Positions 14,145 to 20,890 of a DNA stretch of 24,901 bases are shown piece by piece. A model generated the notes under the pieces. The model had not been told where the DNA came from. It made no database searches and saw nothing but the letters and a program-made list of their open reading frames with translations. The DNA is from a virus. Made by a program: the position numbers and the translations under genes. Location of the stretch: positions 1 to 24,901 of the IMG/VR virus record IMGVR_UViG_3300047476_000428; one strand, given 5' to 3'. Within the stretch, counting starts at the first letter, position 1, and every line of letters begins with the position of its first letter.

Positions 14145-14980
14145 AACTCGCATATTTTCCCAATCAAATTGCGCTAAACGGCCAAATAGTACTTAATGCC
14201 TTCCTTGCAGGATGTCGGTCTTTGGGAATAGAGTGTGTTCCTAATCAACAAGACGCTGATGCGGCAGTTATTTGGAGCGTGGTATGGATGGGACGCATGA
14301 GACAGAACCGTGCAGTCTACGAACACTATCGAAGTCAAGGAAAACCTGTGTTTATTCTTGAAGTAGGCAGTCTTCGAAGAAACGTTACTTGGAAATTAGC
14401 AGTGAACAATGTCAATGGCGAAGGAATGTTTGCCAACACTGATAATTTTATTCAGGACAGAGATAAATTTTTAAATCTAAATCTTAGCCCTATAAAAACT
14501 CAACGAAAAAGTGAAATCCTTATAGCAAGTCAGCATCAGCATAGTCAGCAATGGCTCGATATGCCGTCTGTAGACGAATGGATTAATCAAATCATTGGAG
14601 AAATAAGAAAATACACTGTTCGACCGATTGTTGTGAGACCGCATCCACGCAGTTTGACCAGAATGCGTAGTGTTGGCAACATAGTTGTAGAAATTCCAAG
14701 AAAAATTCCAGGATCCTATGACAATTATAACCTAGCACATGACTACCATTGTGTAATTAATTGGAACAGTGGTGTTGCCGTTCAGTCTGCCATCAACGGA
14801 TGTCCAATTATAACCGGCCCAACTAGTTTGGCCTACGAAATCAGCGACAAAATTGAAAATATTGAAAATATTTCATTACCTAATAGAGAAGATTGGTTTA
14901 AGAAACTCATACACACTGAATGGTTGGTAGAAGAATTGGCACAAGGTATACCTCAACGCCGTTTACTTGATAAACTATGA
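14141..14980 (+). CDS. GT-B/capsule-synthesis-like protein (paralogue B2)
   Basis: A 279-aa protein paralogous to that at 11666. The N-terminal half has ADAAVIWSVVWMGRM, the equivalent of VAVIQGWVHEQ in B1. The C-terminal half has ILIASQHQHSQQW, RPIVVRPHPRS, CVINWNSGVAVQSAINGCPIITGP and ENIENISLPNREDWFKKLIHTEWLVEEL. The last aligns with B1's LKNIENPVMAERQDWIERLAMSHWNFQDL. It is the last gene of the island operon. A sigma70-type promoter for the next gene begins two bases after its stop, and no terminator is visible. Confidence 0.72.
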   Translation: MKLAYFPNQIALNGQIVLNAFLAGCRSLGIECVPNQQDADAAVIWSVVWMGRMRQNRAVYEHYRSQGKPVFILEVGSLRRNVTWKLAVNNVNGEGMFANTDNFIQDRDKFLNLNLSPIKTQRKSEILIASQHQHSQQWLDMPSVDEWINQIIGEIRKYTVRPIVVRPHPRSLTRMRSVGNIVVEIPRKIPGSYDNYNLAHDYHCVINWNSGVAVQSAINGCPIITGPTSLAYEISDKIENIENISLPNREDWFKKLIHTEWLVEELAQGIPQRRLLDKL

Positions 14981-14981
14981 C

Positions 14982-15009
14982 TTGACTTCTTATATTTTTG
15001 TGTTATACT
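14982..15009 (+). promoter_or_regulatory. Sigma70-type promoter of the 415-aa gene
   Basis: TTGACT (14982-14987), a 16-nt spacer and TATACT (15004-15009) match the -35 and -10 consensus at five of six positions each. A TG just upstream of the -10 makes it an extended -10. The ATG at 15018 lies 8 nt after the box, so the predicted start is about 2 nt from the ATG. No Shine-Dalgarno fits. Probably an early promoter using host polymerase. Confidence 0.7.
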
Positions 15010-15017
15010 GTTAATAT

Positions 15018-16265
15018 ATGATGACAGTCGAAGACACAATCGAAATTTTAGCAGGCTTACGTCCAAGAAAAGTCAACATTCGAGTTGACGCTCAAGATAT
15101 TAAATTGATTACTAGTCTTGGAAGGCAAATTGCAAAGAAAATTGCCCTAACTGACCGCCAACTTGACCTAAGTTTGAAAAAAATTGAAAAATATAGGTCA
15201 GGATTGGAAAAATGCGACGTGGCAGTGGACGAAGTTTTATCCTTCAAGACACTGAAGTGGCCGCTGAGAGTCATTGACCGTACACAGAGCATTTGGATTG
15301 ACACTGACCCTGAAAGCAAAAAGCCAGTGATCATGGTCAAATACGTATTTTCCAAGAAATTTGCCGAAAATTGGTCAAAAATTGAAGAAAATTTAAGTGC
15401 CTATAGTGGCAGTGACAAAAGTATTAAACGTGTTGCTTACACTGAACGCAATCTTCACAACATTGTCAAAGGCCTTGAGTCGATGGAGTTCACTGTCACC
15501 GACGAAATTCGTGAAATTTGTGAAAAAATTGAAAAAATCCTGGAAAATCCTGATGGCTTTGCACCATACCTTGACTACGAGGATGGAAAATTAATTTTAA
15601 AAAATTCAAACGTAAAGTGCGAAGAAGTGTTTTCTAAAAAAATTGAAAATTTTTCAGATAACAATATCTTAGAGTATGTAGACTATGCAAAATCTCTAGG
15701 GATACCATTAAAATCACGAAATTTGCTGAAAAAAATATCAGAAATTGCCGAAGACACACTTGCAAGAAAAGTTTCTTACGAATACTCGTCGCGGTATAGA
15801 ATCAATCCTGAAAATTATTCCTTGACTGATCTAGTATCTACTGTTAACACACTAAATCAATGGCCGTTGGTTGTAGTAGTAGAGGAAAATAATCAAATTT
15901 TTGACACAGTTAAGTCACTTGTAGATGAGTTTGCCAAGTTTGTTCCTAAAGATAAAATGAACGTCTTCTTTAGATTAAAGAATGAGCAAACTGACAGTCA
16001 GCAATTTAACCAATTTGTCAAGGATAACAACTTAAATAATTATATAGACTCAACAACCAAGGTAGTTTTTATTTTAAGAACAAGAATACCTAAACCGTTG
16101 CTTAAAGCGGCATGGTCTCCGACTACTGCCATCATAACCAGTACACATGACTTTGGTAGAATGGCAGCATACTTGAATGACTTTTCTACCGTATACTATT
16201 ATAATAACTCTGTAACCATGCGAAGCAGTAGGCTAAAGGGGGCCGACAAAATTGTCCAGTTGTAA
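15018..16265 (+). CDS. Conserved-looking hypothetical protein upstream of uvsW, 415 aa
   Basis: Function not recognised. The N-terminus is basic and helical (VNIRVDAQDIKLITSLGRQIAKK and ALTDRQLDLSLKKIEKYRSG). A middle Lys/Glu-rich helical part covers about residues 100-260. The C-terminal third looks like a Rossmann or helicase-type alpha/beta domain, with strands WPLVVVVEE (about 282-290), MNVFFRLKNE and TKVVFILRTRIPKPLLKAAWSPTTAIITST, but no Walker motif or DExH box. The start has two consecutive ATGs (15018, 15021) right after a sigma70 promoter. The end overlaps the uvsW TTG start by 14 bases, so it is probably translated with uvsW and may work with it; that is inference. The first half is rich in AAAATT and GAAAAATT strings. 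Confidence 0.85.
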   Translation: MMTVEDTIEILAGLRPRKVNIRVDAQDIKLITSLGRQIAKKIALTDRQLDLSLKKIEKYRSGLEKCDVAVDEVLSFKTLKWPLRVIDRTQSIWIDTDPESKKPVIMVKYVFSKKFAENWSKIEENLSAYSGSDKSIKRVAYTERNLHNIVKGLESMEFTVTDEIREICEKIEKILENPDGFAPYLDYEDGKLILKNSNVKCEEVFSKKIENFSDNNILEYVDYAKSLGIPLKSRNLLKKISEIAEDTLARKVSYEYSSRYRINPENYSLTDLVSTVNTLNQWPLVVVVEENNQIFDTVKSLVDEFAKFVPKDKMNVFFRLKNEQTDSQQFNQFVKDNNLNNYIDSTTKVVFILRTRIPKPLLKAAWSPTTAIITSTHDFGRMAAYLNDFSTVYYYNNSVTMRSSRLKGADKIVQL

Positions 16266-17712
16266 AATAATAATTAGAGACGAAGTAAACATTAAAATTG
16301 AAGGTCTCCCTGTAGAAATTAGGAGAAAACTTTCTAACGCATTGAAGTTCGAACTTCCTTATGCACGACACATGCCACAGTACAAACTTGGACGTTGGGA
16401 TGGCACAACGACCTTCTTTGGCCTCGGCGGCAATGGTTATCTTAATCACCTTGATGTCATATTACCTATCTTAGAAGAATGTGGTGTTGACATCGAAGAG
16501 ATAGAAGATTTACGTCAAGTTCATAAATTTGACTTTGCACCTATCACTGATCAGTACTGGGCTGAAAAAGGAAAAGTATGGCCTAAAGGTCATCCTATTG
16601 CTGGTCAACCTATCGTACTAAGAGACTATCAGTTAGACGCAATCAACAACTTTATGAGTCATCCACAGGGCTTGCAAGAACTTGCCACAGGCGCTGGTAA
16701 AACAATTATCACAGCAACATTGTCAGCACTATGCGAGCCATACGGACGCACATTGGTTATTGTTCCTAACAAAGGTCTTGTTGTACAAACTGAAGAAGAC
16801 TATCGCAACGTTGGCTTAGACGTTGGCGTATACTTCGGTGACAGAAAAGAATTAAATCGCACACATACTATCTGTACATGGCAAAGTCTTAACATTTTAG
16901 ATAAGAAAAGTGCAGACAGTGAACTACTGACATTGGCAGAATTCTTAGAAGGTGTTGTCTGTGTAATCGTCGACGAAGTACACATGGCCAAGGCAGAAGT
17001 ACTGAAAAAACTTTTAAGTATGAACATGGCCAATGCTCCTATTCGTTGGGGTTTGACTGGCACAGTGCCTAAGGAAGACATTAACTTTCACAGTATTCTT
17101 GCTACATTGGGTCCTGTAGTTAATAGAATTTCTGCACACACATTGCAGGAAAAAGGTGTGCTAAGTCAATGTCACGTTAACATTGTACAAATGGTCGATG
17201 TTAAAGAATTTAGAACTTATCAAGAAGAATTAAAATACCTAGTCACAGACAGTGAACGTATTGATTATATTGGAAAACTTTGCAAGTCTATTAAAGATAC
17301 TGGCAATACACTTATTCTAGTAGACAGAATTGACGCAGGTAAACAGTTAGAACAATTATTACCTAACAGTGTGTTTATCAGCGGCGAAGTTAAATTAGGC
17401 GAAAGAAAAGAACACTACGACGAAGTTAGAGACGTCGACGACAAGATTATTATTGCTACCTATGGTGTGGCAGCAGTTGGTTTGAACATTCCTAGAATTT
17501 TTAATCTAGTATTGTTGGAGCCAGGTAAGAGTTTTGTTAGAGTAATTCAATCAATCGGTAGAGGCATTAGAAAGGCAGAAGACAAAGATTTTGTACAGAT
17601 ATGGGACATTACGTCAACATGCAAGTACGCTAAAAGGCACCTCACGGAGCGTAAGAAATTCTATAAAGAAGCCAAGTACCCATTCTCTATAGAGAAAGTA
17701 ACTTGGCAATAA
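16252..17712 (+). CDS. uvsW: UvsW, SF2 DNA/RNA helicase
   Basis: A 486-aa homologue of T4 UvsW (about 500 aa), which unwinds R-loops and branched recombination intermediates and shifts replication from origin-dependent to recombination-dependent mode. The N-terminal substrate-binding domain includes YKLGRWDGTTTFFG (44-57). Helicase motifs are ATGAGKT (145-151), VDEVH (240-244), GLTGTVP (267-273), FISGEV, ATYGVAAVGLN and QSIGRGIRKAEDK. The start must be TTG 16252: the frame is closed by TAA at 16234-16236, no ATG appears until residue 41, and T4-like sequence begins at residue about 5. AAGGGGG at 16236-16242 is a good Shine-Dalgarno 9 nt upstream. It overlaps the preceding gene by 14 bases. 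Confidence 0.96.
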   Translation: MSSCKIIIRDEVNIKIEGLPVEIRRKLSNALKFELPYARHMPQYKLGRWDGTTTFFGLGGNGYLNHLDVILPILEECGVDIEEIEDLRQVHKFDFAPITDQYWAEKGKVWPKGHPIAGQPIVLRDYQLDAINNFMSHPQGLQELATGAGKTIITATLSALCEPYGRTLVIVPNKGLVVQTEEDYRNVGLDVGVYFGDRKELNRTHTICTWQSLNILDKKSADSELLTLAEFLEGVVCVIVDEVHMAKAEVLKKLLSMNMANAPIRWGLTGTVPKEDINFHSILATLGPVVNRISAHTLQEKGVLSQCHVNIVQMVDVKEFRTYQEELKYLVTDSERIDYIGKLCKSIKDTGNTLILVDRIDAGKQLEQLLPNSVFISGEVKLGERKEHYDEVRDVDDKIIIATYGVAAVGLNIPRIFNLVLLEPGKSFVRVIQSIGRGIRKAEDKDFVQIWDITSTCKYAKRHLTERKKFYKEAKYPFSIEKVTWQ

Positions 17713-17722
17713 CGGAGAAAGT

Positions 17723-18229
17723 ATGTTGATACTAACACTAGATAATAAGACATTTGATTTATCAAAAATGCCGGACGAAGTTGAGGATGATATTAGATTT
17801 TCAGTTCTTGACAACAACGATCCAACAAACCCTGATTTCTTTTTCATGCCATTGATATTCCTGGAAAGTTTTAATAGTCCAGCAATGGTTATGAGAATAG
17901 GACAAAATGAAATCATCATGCCCATTGATTGGAGCATTGCAGTAGCAGACAGTGAGTGTGGCAGTGAAATTGAAGTAATGCCACTGACAAGTTTAAATGA
18001 CAGAGGCTTCGAGGCATTCCTCTTTAATCCACTAAGTGCATTTAAACATGAATACGGAAAGATTGAAATTGTAAATGTTTACAATGATGTAAAATGGTAT
18101 TTTCCTAAAATGAAAAACAACCAATTACTAAGTGTACCGCTAACAGAAGGCACTAAACCGATGTGTGCATTCTTTACCAAAGACATCAGTAGACAATGTG
18201 AAATCATAGACTTCTTTAAGTTACTGTAA
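17723..18229 (+). CDS. Conserved T4-like hypothetical protein downstream of uvsW
   Basis: A 168-aa protein with a Shine-Dalgarno (GGAG at 17714-17717) before ATG 17723. It looks beta-rich: LILTLDNKTFDL, FFFMPLIFLESFNSPAMVMRIGQNEIIMPIDWSI, then EVMPLTSLNDRGFEAFLFNPLSAF and VKWYFPKMKNNQLLSVPL, ending CEIIDFFKLL. I recognise this pattern as a protein found widely in marine T4-like phages next to replication genes, but no function is known to me. It contains no catalytic motif. Its stop overlaps the next start by one base (TAATG at 18227-18231). Confidence 0.85.
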   Translation: MLILTLDNKTFDLSKMPDEVEDDIRFSVLDNNDPTNPDFFFMPLIFLESFNSPAMVMRIGQNEIIMPIDWSIAVADSECGSEIEVMPLTSLNDRGFEAFLFNPLSAFKHEYGKIEIVNVYNDVKWYFPKMKNNQLLSVPLTEGTKPMCAFFTKDISRQCEIIDFFKLL

Positions 18230-18462
18230 TGCCACAAGACACACTAATGAACGATTTTAGACGACGCCGCATTGGTAAAACAATGAAGCGTTGTCTGGTG
18301 CCTAGACGTTGCTTTCTAAGCGGCAAACACATATGGTTACAGAAGTGTGTTGTAGTTACTACAATGCTGACTGGGCCAGGAGATGTAATTTTTACAGACT
18401 ACTGGTGCAATCAGAAAGAATATTTTTTAGATGAGTTCAAAGGAAAGACATGGGTCAACTAA
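18229..18462 (+). CDS. Small hypothetical protein, basic N-terminus
   Basis: A 77-aa protein starting at the TAATG junction; ATG 18247 is an alternative start giving 71 aa. The N-terminus is highly basic (RRRRIGKTMKRCLVPRRC), followed by a beta-rich Trp/Tyr-containing part with Cys residues (GKHIWLQKCVVVTTMLTG, FTDYWCNQKEYFLDEFKGK). The four Cys are spread out rather than paired. A nucleic-acid-binding role would fit the charge pattern but is unproven. It overlaps the next gene by 13 bases in a run of small genes from the uvsW operon. Confidence 0.75.
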   Translation: MPQDTLMNDFRRRRIGKTMKRCLVPRRCFLSGKHIWLQKCVVVTTMLTGPGDVIFTDYWCNQKEYFLDEFKGKTWVN

Positions 18463-18725
18463 AGCCAGGTGTAACATATATCTATGAACGAGCAGACGGT
18501 GTAACCTACGCTAGAGAGTTTGGTGCAGATCCTAGCACACGATTTGCCATTGGCTGGGACTATGATCCGAACAAGCCCGGAGATGGTCGCAAGACTTATA
18601 TTGAATCAAAGGAAACAAGACTTTGGAAAAGCATTAGGGAAACTGCAAAAACCAATCCTGCTTTACAAAAGGTCTTGAATCGTGCTATACTAATACATAA
18701 CCTGATTAAGAAAAATGAGCAATAA
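18450..18725 (+). CDS. Small conserved-type hypothetical protein
   Basis: A 91-aa protein with AAAGGA at 18438-18443 as Shine-Dalgarno before ATG 18450. It begins GQLKPGVTYIYERADGVTYAREFGADPSTRF, a beta-hairpin-like stretch, then YDPNKPGDGRK and a C-terminal helix LWKSIRETAKTNPALQKVLNRAILIHNLIKK. Proteins with this YIYERxDGVxYARExG beginning recur in T4-like marine phages as I recall, without assigned function. It overlaps both neighbours (13 and 11 bases), which indicates translational coupling. Confidence 0.8.
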   Translation: MGQLKPGVTYIYERADGVTYAREFGADPSTRFAIGWDYDPNKPGDGRKTYIESKETRLWKSIRETAKTNPALQKVLNRAILIHNLIKKNEQ

Positions 18726-19179
18726 ACTAACGATAGCAGACGAAACTGGTGCAATAGATTACAGAGCAAAAGATCTCTGGGATGATCTCACAGACGAACA
18801 GAAAAAACAAATAAGTTTTTATCTGTTGTTACGGTATGCGTCTGACGTTAGAACTTCCGACACAGACTTACAAGGTATGGCTGTTGTAAAAACCAACGAA
18901 TATTACAACAAGAACTTCTTTCAATTGACCAAGCATCCTAAATTACTTTGGTATCTTGTCTGTATGACTGGTAACGGAAAGAAAGATTACTTTCACGAAT
19001 ATATTAAGTTTAAGCCCAAAGGTGGCGACAGTAAAGTACACAAGGTCCTGGAAGAAATGTATCCTAACATGAAACAGGATGAACTTGATTTGTTGGCACA
19101 AATGACCACAAAGAGTGATATAAAAGAGTATGCCAAGAACATGGGCATGGATGATAATGCAATTAAGAAACTTGTATGA
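18715..19179 (+). CDS. Hypothetical protein, possibly a gp62-like clamp-loader small subunit
   Basis: A 154-aa protein. A central stretch ISFYLLLRYASDV ... AVVKTNEYYNKNFFQLTKHPKLLWYLVCMTGNGKKDYFHEYIKF has the same order of features as the core of T4 gp62 and its marine relatives: a hydrophobic entry helix, a mid-region Asn helix, a run of large hydrophobics and a Gly/Lys turn before a basic aromatic segment. The C-terminus is helical (EMYPNMKQDELDLLAQM, EYAKNMG). Similarity is weak and from memory only, so the gp62 suggestion is tentative; no gp44 partner lies in the window. Position among replication genes fits. Junction to the next gene is ATGA (19176-19179). Confidence 0.75.
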   Translation: MSNKLTIADETGAIDYRAKDLWDDLTDEQKKQISFYLLLRYASDVRTSDTDLQGMAVVKTNEYYNKNFFQLTKHPKLLWYLVCMTGNGKKDYFHEYIKFKPKGGDSKVHKVLEEMYPNMKQDELDLLAQMTTKSDIKEYAKNMGMDDNAIKKLV

Positions 19180-19910
19180 ACTTAGACGTGTTCCAAAAGA
19201 AAAAAGGAATTTCTATTAAATTGACTTCAGTAGAAAAACCATATTCGTGTCAACATTGCGGCGCAGGGTTTATGAAAGAAAACACCCTGGCTGTTCACAT
19301 GTGCGAACAAAAACGTAGATTCCTAGCCAAGGATGAGAAGCATGTCATCTTGGGTTATCAAACCTATGTAAGGTTTTTCCAACTGACACAAAAGGCAAAG
19401 AACATTAAGACCTACGACGAATTTGCTCGTAGTCCTTACTACAATGCCTTTGTTAAGTTTGGTAGTTTCCTCAGCAATGTAAATCCTTTGTATCCAGACA
19501 GATACATTGATTTTATTGTTACCAGCGGAGTTAAATTAGATCACTGGTGTAGAGAAGAACTCTACTACAAATATGTTTTAGACTTTATTAAAAAGGAACC
19601 TGCCGAGGTTGCTATACAACGCAGTATTAAAACTATGATGGACTGGGCAGACGCAAATAACAGTCAATGGAATCATTACTTTAAGTATGTAAGTTTAAAT
19701 CGTGCAGTCTACGATATCAAAGACGGTAAGGTTACTCCATGGCTAGTATTAAACTGCACCACAGGCAGAGAAATGTTGAGCAGACTCAACGACGAGCAGT
19801 TAAGTATTATTTTTGAAGTCATGGACCCAGATTACTGGAAGAGCAGATTTAAAAAGTATCCATTAGATTTGCAGTTGGTAGCAGAAGTAGTCAAGGAAGG
19901 AAATTTATAA
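19176..19910 (+). CDS. Hypothetical protein with N-terminal zinc finger
   Basis: A 244-aa protein with a zinc-finger-like motif near the N-terminus: C25-X2-C28-X12-H41-X1-C43 in YSCQHCGAGFMKENTLAVHMC, close to a C2H2/C2HC finger. The remaining 200 residues are helical and rich in Tyr, Trp and Lys (GYQTYVRFFQLTQKAK, YYNAFVKFGSFLSNVNPLYPDRYIDFIV, SGVKLDHWCREELYYKYV). No catalytic motif is visible. Nucleic-acid binding is likely from the finger; the role is unknown. Its stop overlaps the start of the mini-DnaE gene by one base (TAATG), and the pair may be co-translated partners. Confidence 0.82.
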   Translation: MNLDVFQKKKGISIKLTSVEKPYSCQHCGAGFMKENTLAVHMCEQKRRFLAKDEKHVILGYQTYVRFFQLTQKAKNIKTYDEFARSPYYNAFVKFGSFLSNVNPLYPDRYIDFIVTSGVKLDHWCREELYYKYVLDFIKKEPAEVAIQRSIKTMMDWADANNSQWNHYFKYVSLNRAVYDIKDGKVTPWLVLNCTTGREMLSRLNDEQLSIIFEVMDPDYWKSRFKKYPLDLQLVAEVVKEGNL

Positions 19911-20488
19911 TGCCAGATATCGACATCGACTTTGCTAACAGAGAACAGGCATTAGAATTATTTGAACACGCTGTGGCCGCACGTAAAGAAGACACAGATA
20001 TTAAAAAGCATAATACTGGAGTATACTTTACCAGCATACCTAGAGATGCTAGGACTAATATAAGTACAATAGATTATAAAGAAGCAGAAGATAGAGGTTA
20101 TTTTAAAGTTGATTTTTTGAACGTAGGTATCTACGAAGGTGTAAAAAGTGAAGAGCACCTCACTCAATTAATGAATCAGGAACCACTATGGGATCTACTA
20201 CAAGACGACAGTTTCACGGATTTACTATTCCACGTAAATGGGCATGGCTACTTGATGAAGCAGATGAAACCATCAAGTATAGAAGAATTGGCAATGTGTC
20301 TCGCTTTGATCCGCCCAGCAAAGAGGCACCTAGTTGGGAAGACCTGGACGGAGATTGGTCAGGAGATTTGGACCAAACCAGAGAACGGTGAGTACTTCTT
20401 TAAGAAAGCCCATGCAGTGGCTTATGCTCAGGCAGTGGTAGTGCAGATGAATATGATCTGCGAACAAATTAGTTACGGTTATAGTTAA
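19910..20488 (+). CDS. Miniature DNA polymerase III alpha (DnaE)-like protein, 192 aa
   Basis: Motifs of bacterial replicative polymerase DnaE occur in order. PDIDIDF (2-8) matches E. coli PDFDVDF, with Asp5 and Asp7 at the metal-binding positions D401/D403. HNTGVYF (34-40) parallels HAGGVVI. GYFKVDFLNV (63-72) matches LVKFDFLGL, with Lys66 and Asp68 at K553/D555. SIEELAMCLALIRP (123-136) matches CFEDMIALVALFRP, and FFKKAHAVAYA (163-173) matches FNKSHSAAYA. E. coli DnaE has 1160 aa; the PHP domain, thumb, GS(A)AGS motif, OB fold and tau-binding parts are absent. The N-terminus cannot extend (stop at 19850-19852), and GGAAGG is 9 nt before the ATG. The protein may be active, a replication accessory or a decoy for host polymerase; only sequence relation is shown. 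Confidence 0.85.
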   Translation: MPDIDIDFANREQALELFEHAVAARKEDTDIKKHNTGVYFTSIPRDARTNISTIDYKEAEDRGYFKVDFLNVGIYEGVKSEEHLTQLMNQEPLWDLLQDDSFTDLLFHVNGHGYLMKQMKPSSIEELAMCLALIRPAKRHLVGKTWTEIGQEIWTKPENGEYFFKKAHAVAYAQAVVVQMNMICEQISYGYS

Positions 20489-20862
20489 CGCTTGCCTGGC
20501 TTAACTAGTTGTATCATTTTGCGTTTTACACGCTTGATTGCAATGTTGTTTAAATTAACAGTTGGGCCGAACACAATATCAACATCTTTGGTATTCATGG
20601 TTTTTATAGCGTAGCGGTACGGCTCCATTTCTGCTCGCATATAAATTGTAATAGGGATCGTACGATTACTTTCCCACCACCATGCTTCGCCCAGTTCTAA
20701 GAATAATTTACGATCATCGTCGGATCGTAAGAGTTCGTAGTCAAACATGCTAGTGACATACTGATCTTGGTTTATGACAATACCCACGTATTCTAGCCCA
20801 CCGTAGTGAACCACTGAAATAAATGGGAAATTTGCTCTTATATCTTCCGTTAGTTTTACCAT
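20485..20862 (-). CDS. Conserved T4-like hypothetical protein on the minus strand
   Basis: A 125-aa protein, beta-rich at the start (FISVVHYGGLEYVGIVINQDQYVTSMFDY), with LFLELGEAWWWESNRTIPITIYM in the middle and a basic C-terminus (KRVKRKMIQLVKPGKR). The WWWESNR-x-IPI segment is a pattern I recognise from other T4-like phages, without known function. It lies alone against the direction of the surrounding replication genes. Its stop overlaps the mini-DnaE stop at TTAA (20485-20488), and its ATG is 28 bp from the divergent structural gene. No clear promoter for this strand was found. Confidence 0.8.
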   Translation of the reverse strand: MVKLTEDIRANFPFISVVHYGGLEYVGIVINQDQYVTSMFDYELLRSDDDRKLFLELGEAWWWESNRTIPITIYMRAEMEPYRYAIKTMNTKDVDIVFGPTVNLNNIAIKRVKRKMIQLVKPGKR

Positions 20863-20867
20863 AAATA
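20860..20867 (+). promoter_or_regulatory. Candidate T4-type late promoter of the structural gene
   Basis: CATAAATA matches 7 of 8 positions of the T4 late box TATAAATA. It lies in the divergent gap and overlaps the start codon of the minus-strand gene. With T4 geometry, transcription would begin near 20873, giving an 18-nt leader with AAGAGA as a weak Shine-Dalgarno before ATG 20891. A late box fits the virion-type product downstream. Confidence 0.55.
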
Positions 20868-20890
20868 CACTTAAGAGATTGTTAATTACA

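Noticed and set aside
15170-15660. Dense AAAATT/GAAAAATT strings in the 415-aa gene as a repeat or binding-site array
   Set aside because: They have no regular spacing and are explained by frequent Lys-Ile-Glu-Asn codons (AAA ATT GAA AAT) in a helical, charged protein.
18715-19179. Firm assignment of the 154-aa protein as gp62
   Set aside because: The resemblance is in pattern only, and no gp44 gene is adjacent in the window. Kept as a tentative possibility.
20188-20391. A 67-codon plus-strand ORF inside the mini-DnaE gene with a protein-like sequence
   Set aside because: It lies wholly inside a gene whose frame shows clear DnaE motifs, and it has no Shine-Dalgarno and no independent support. 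Its appearance follows from the codon composition of the host frame.
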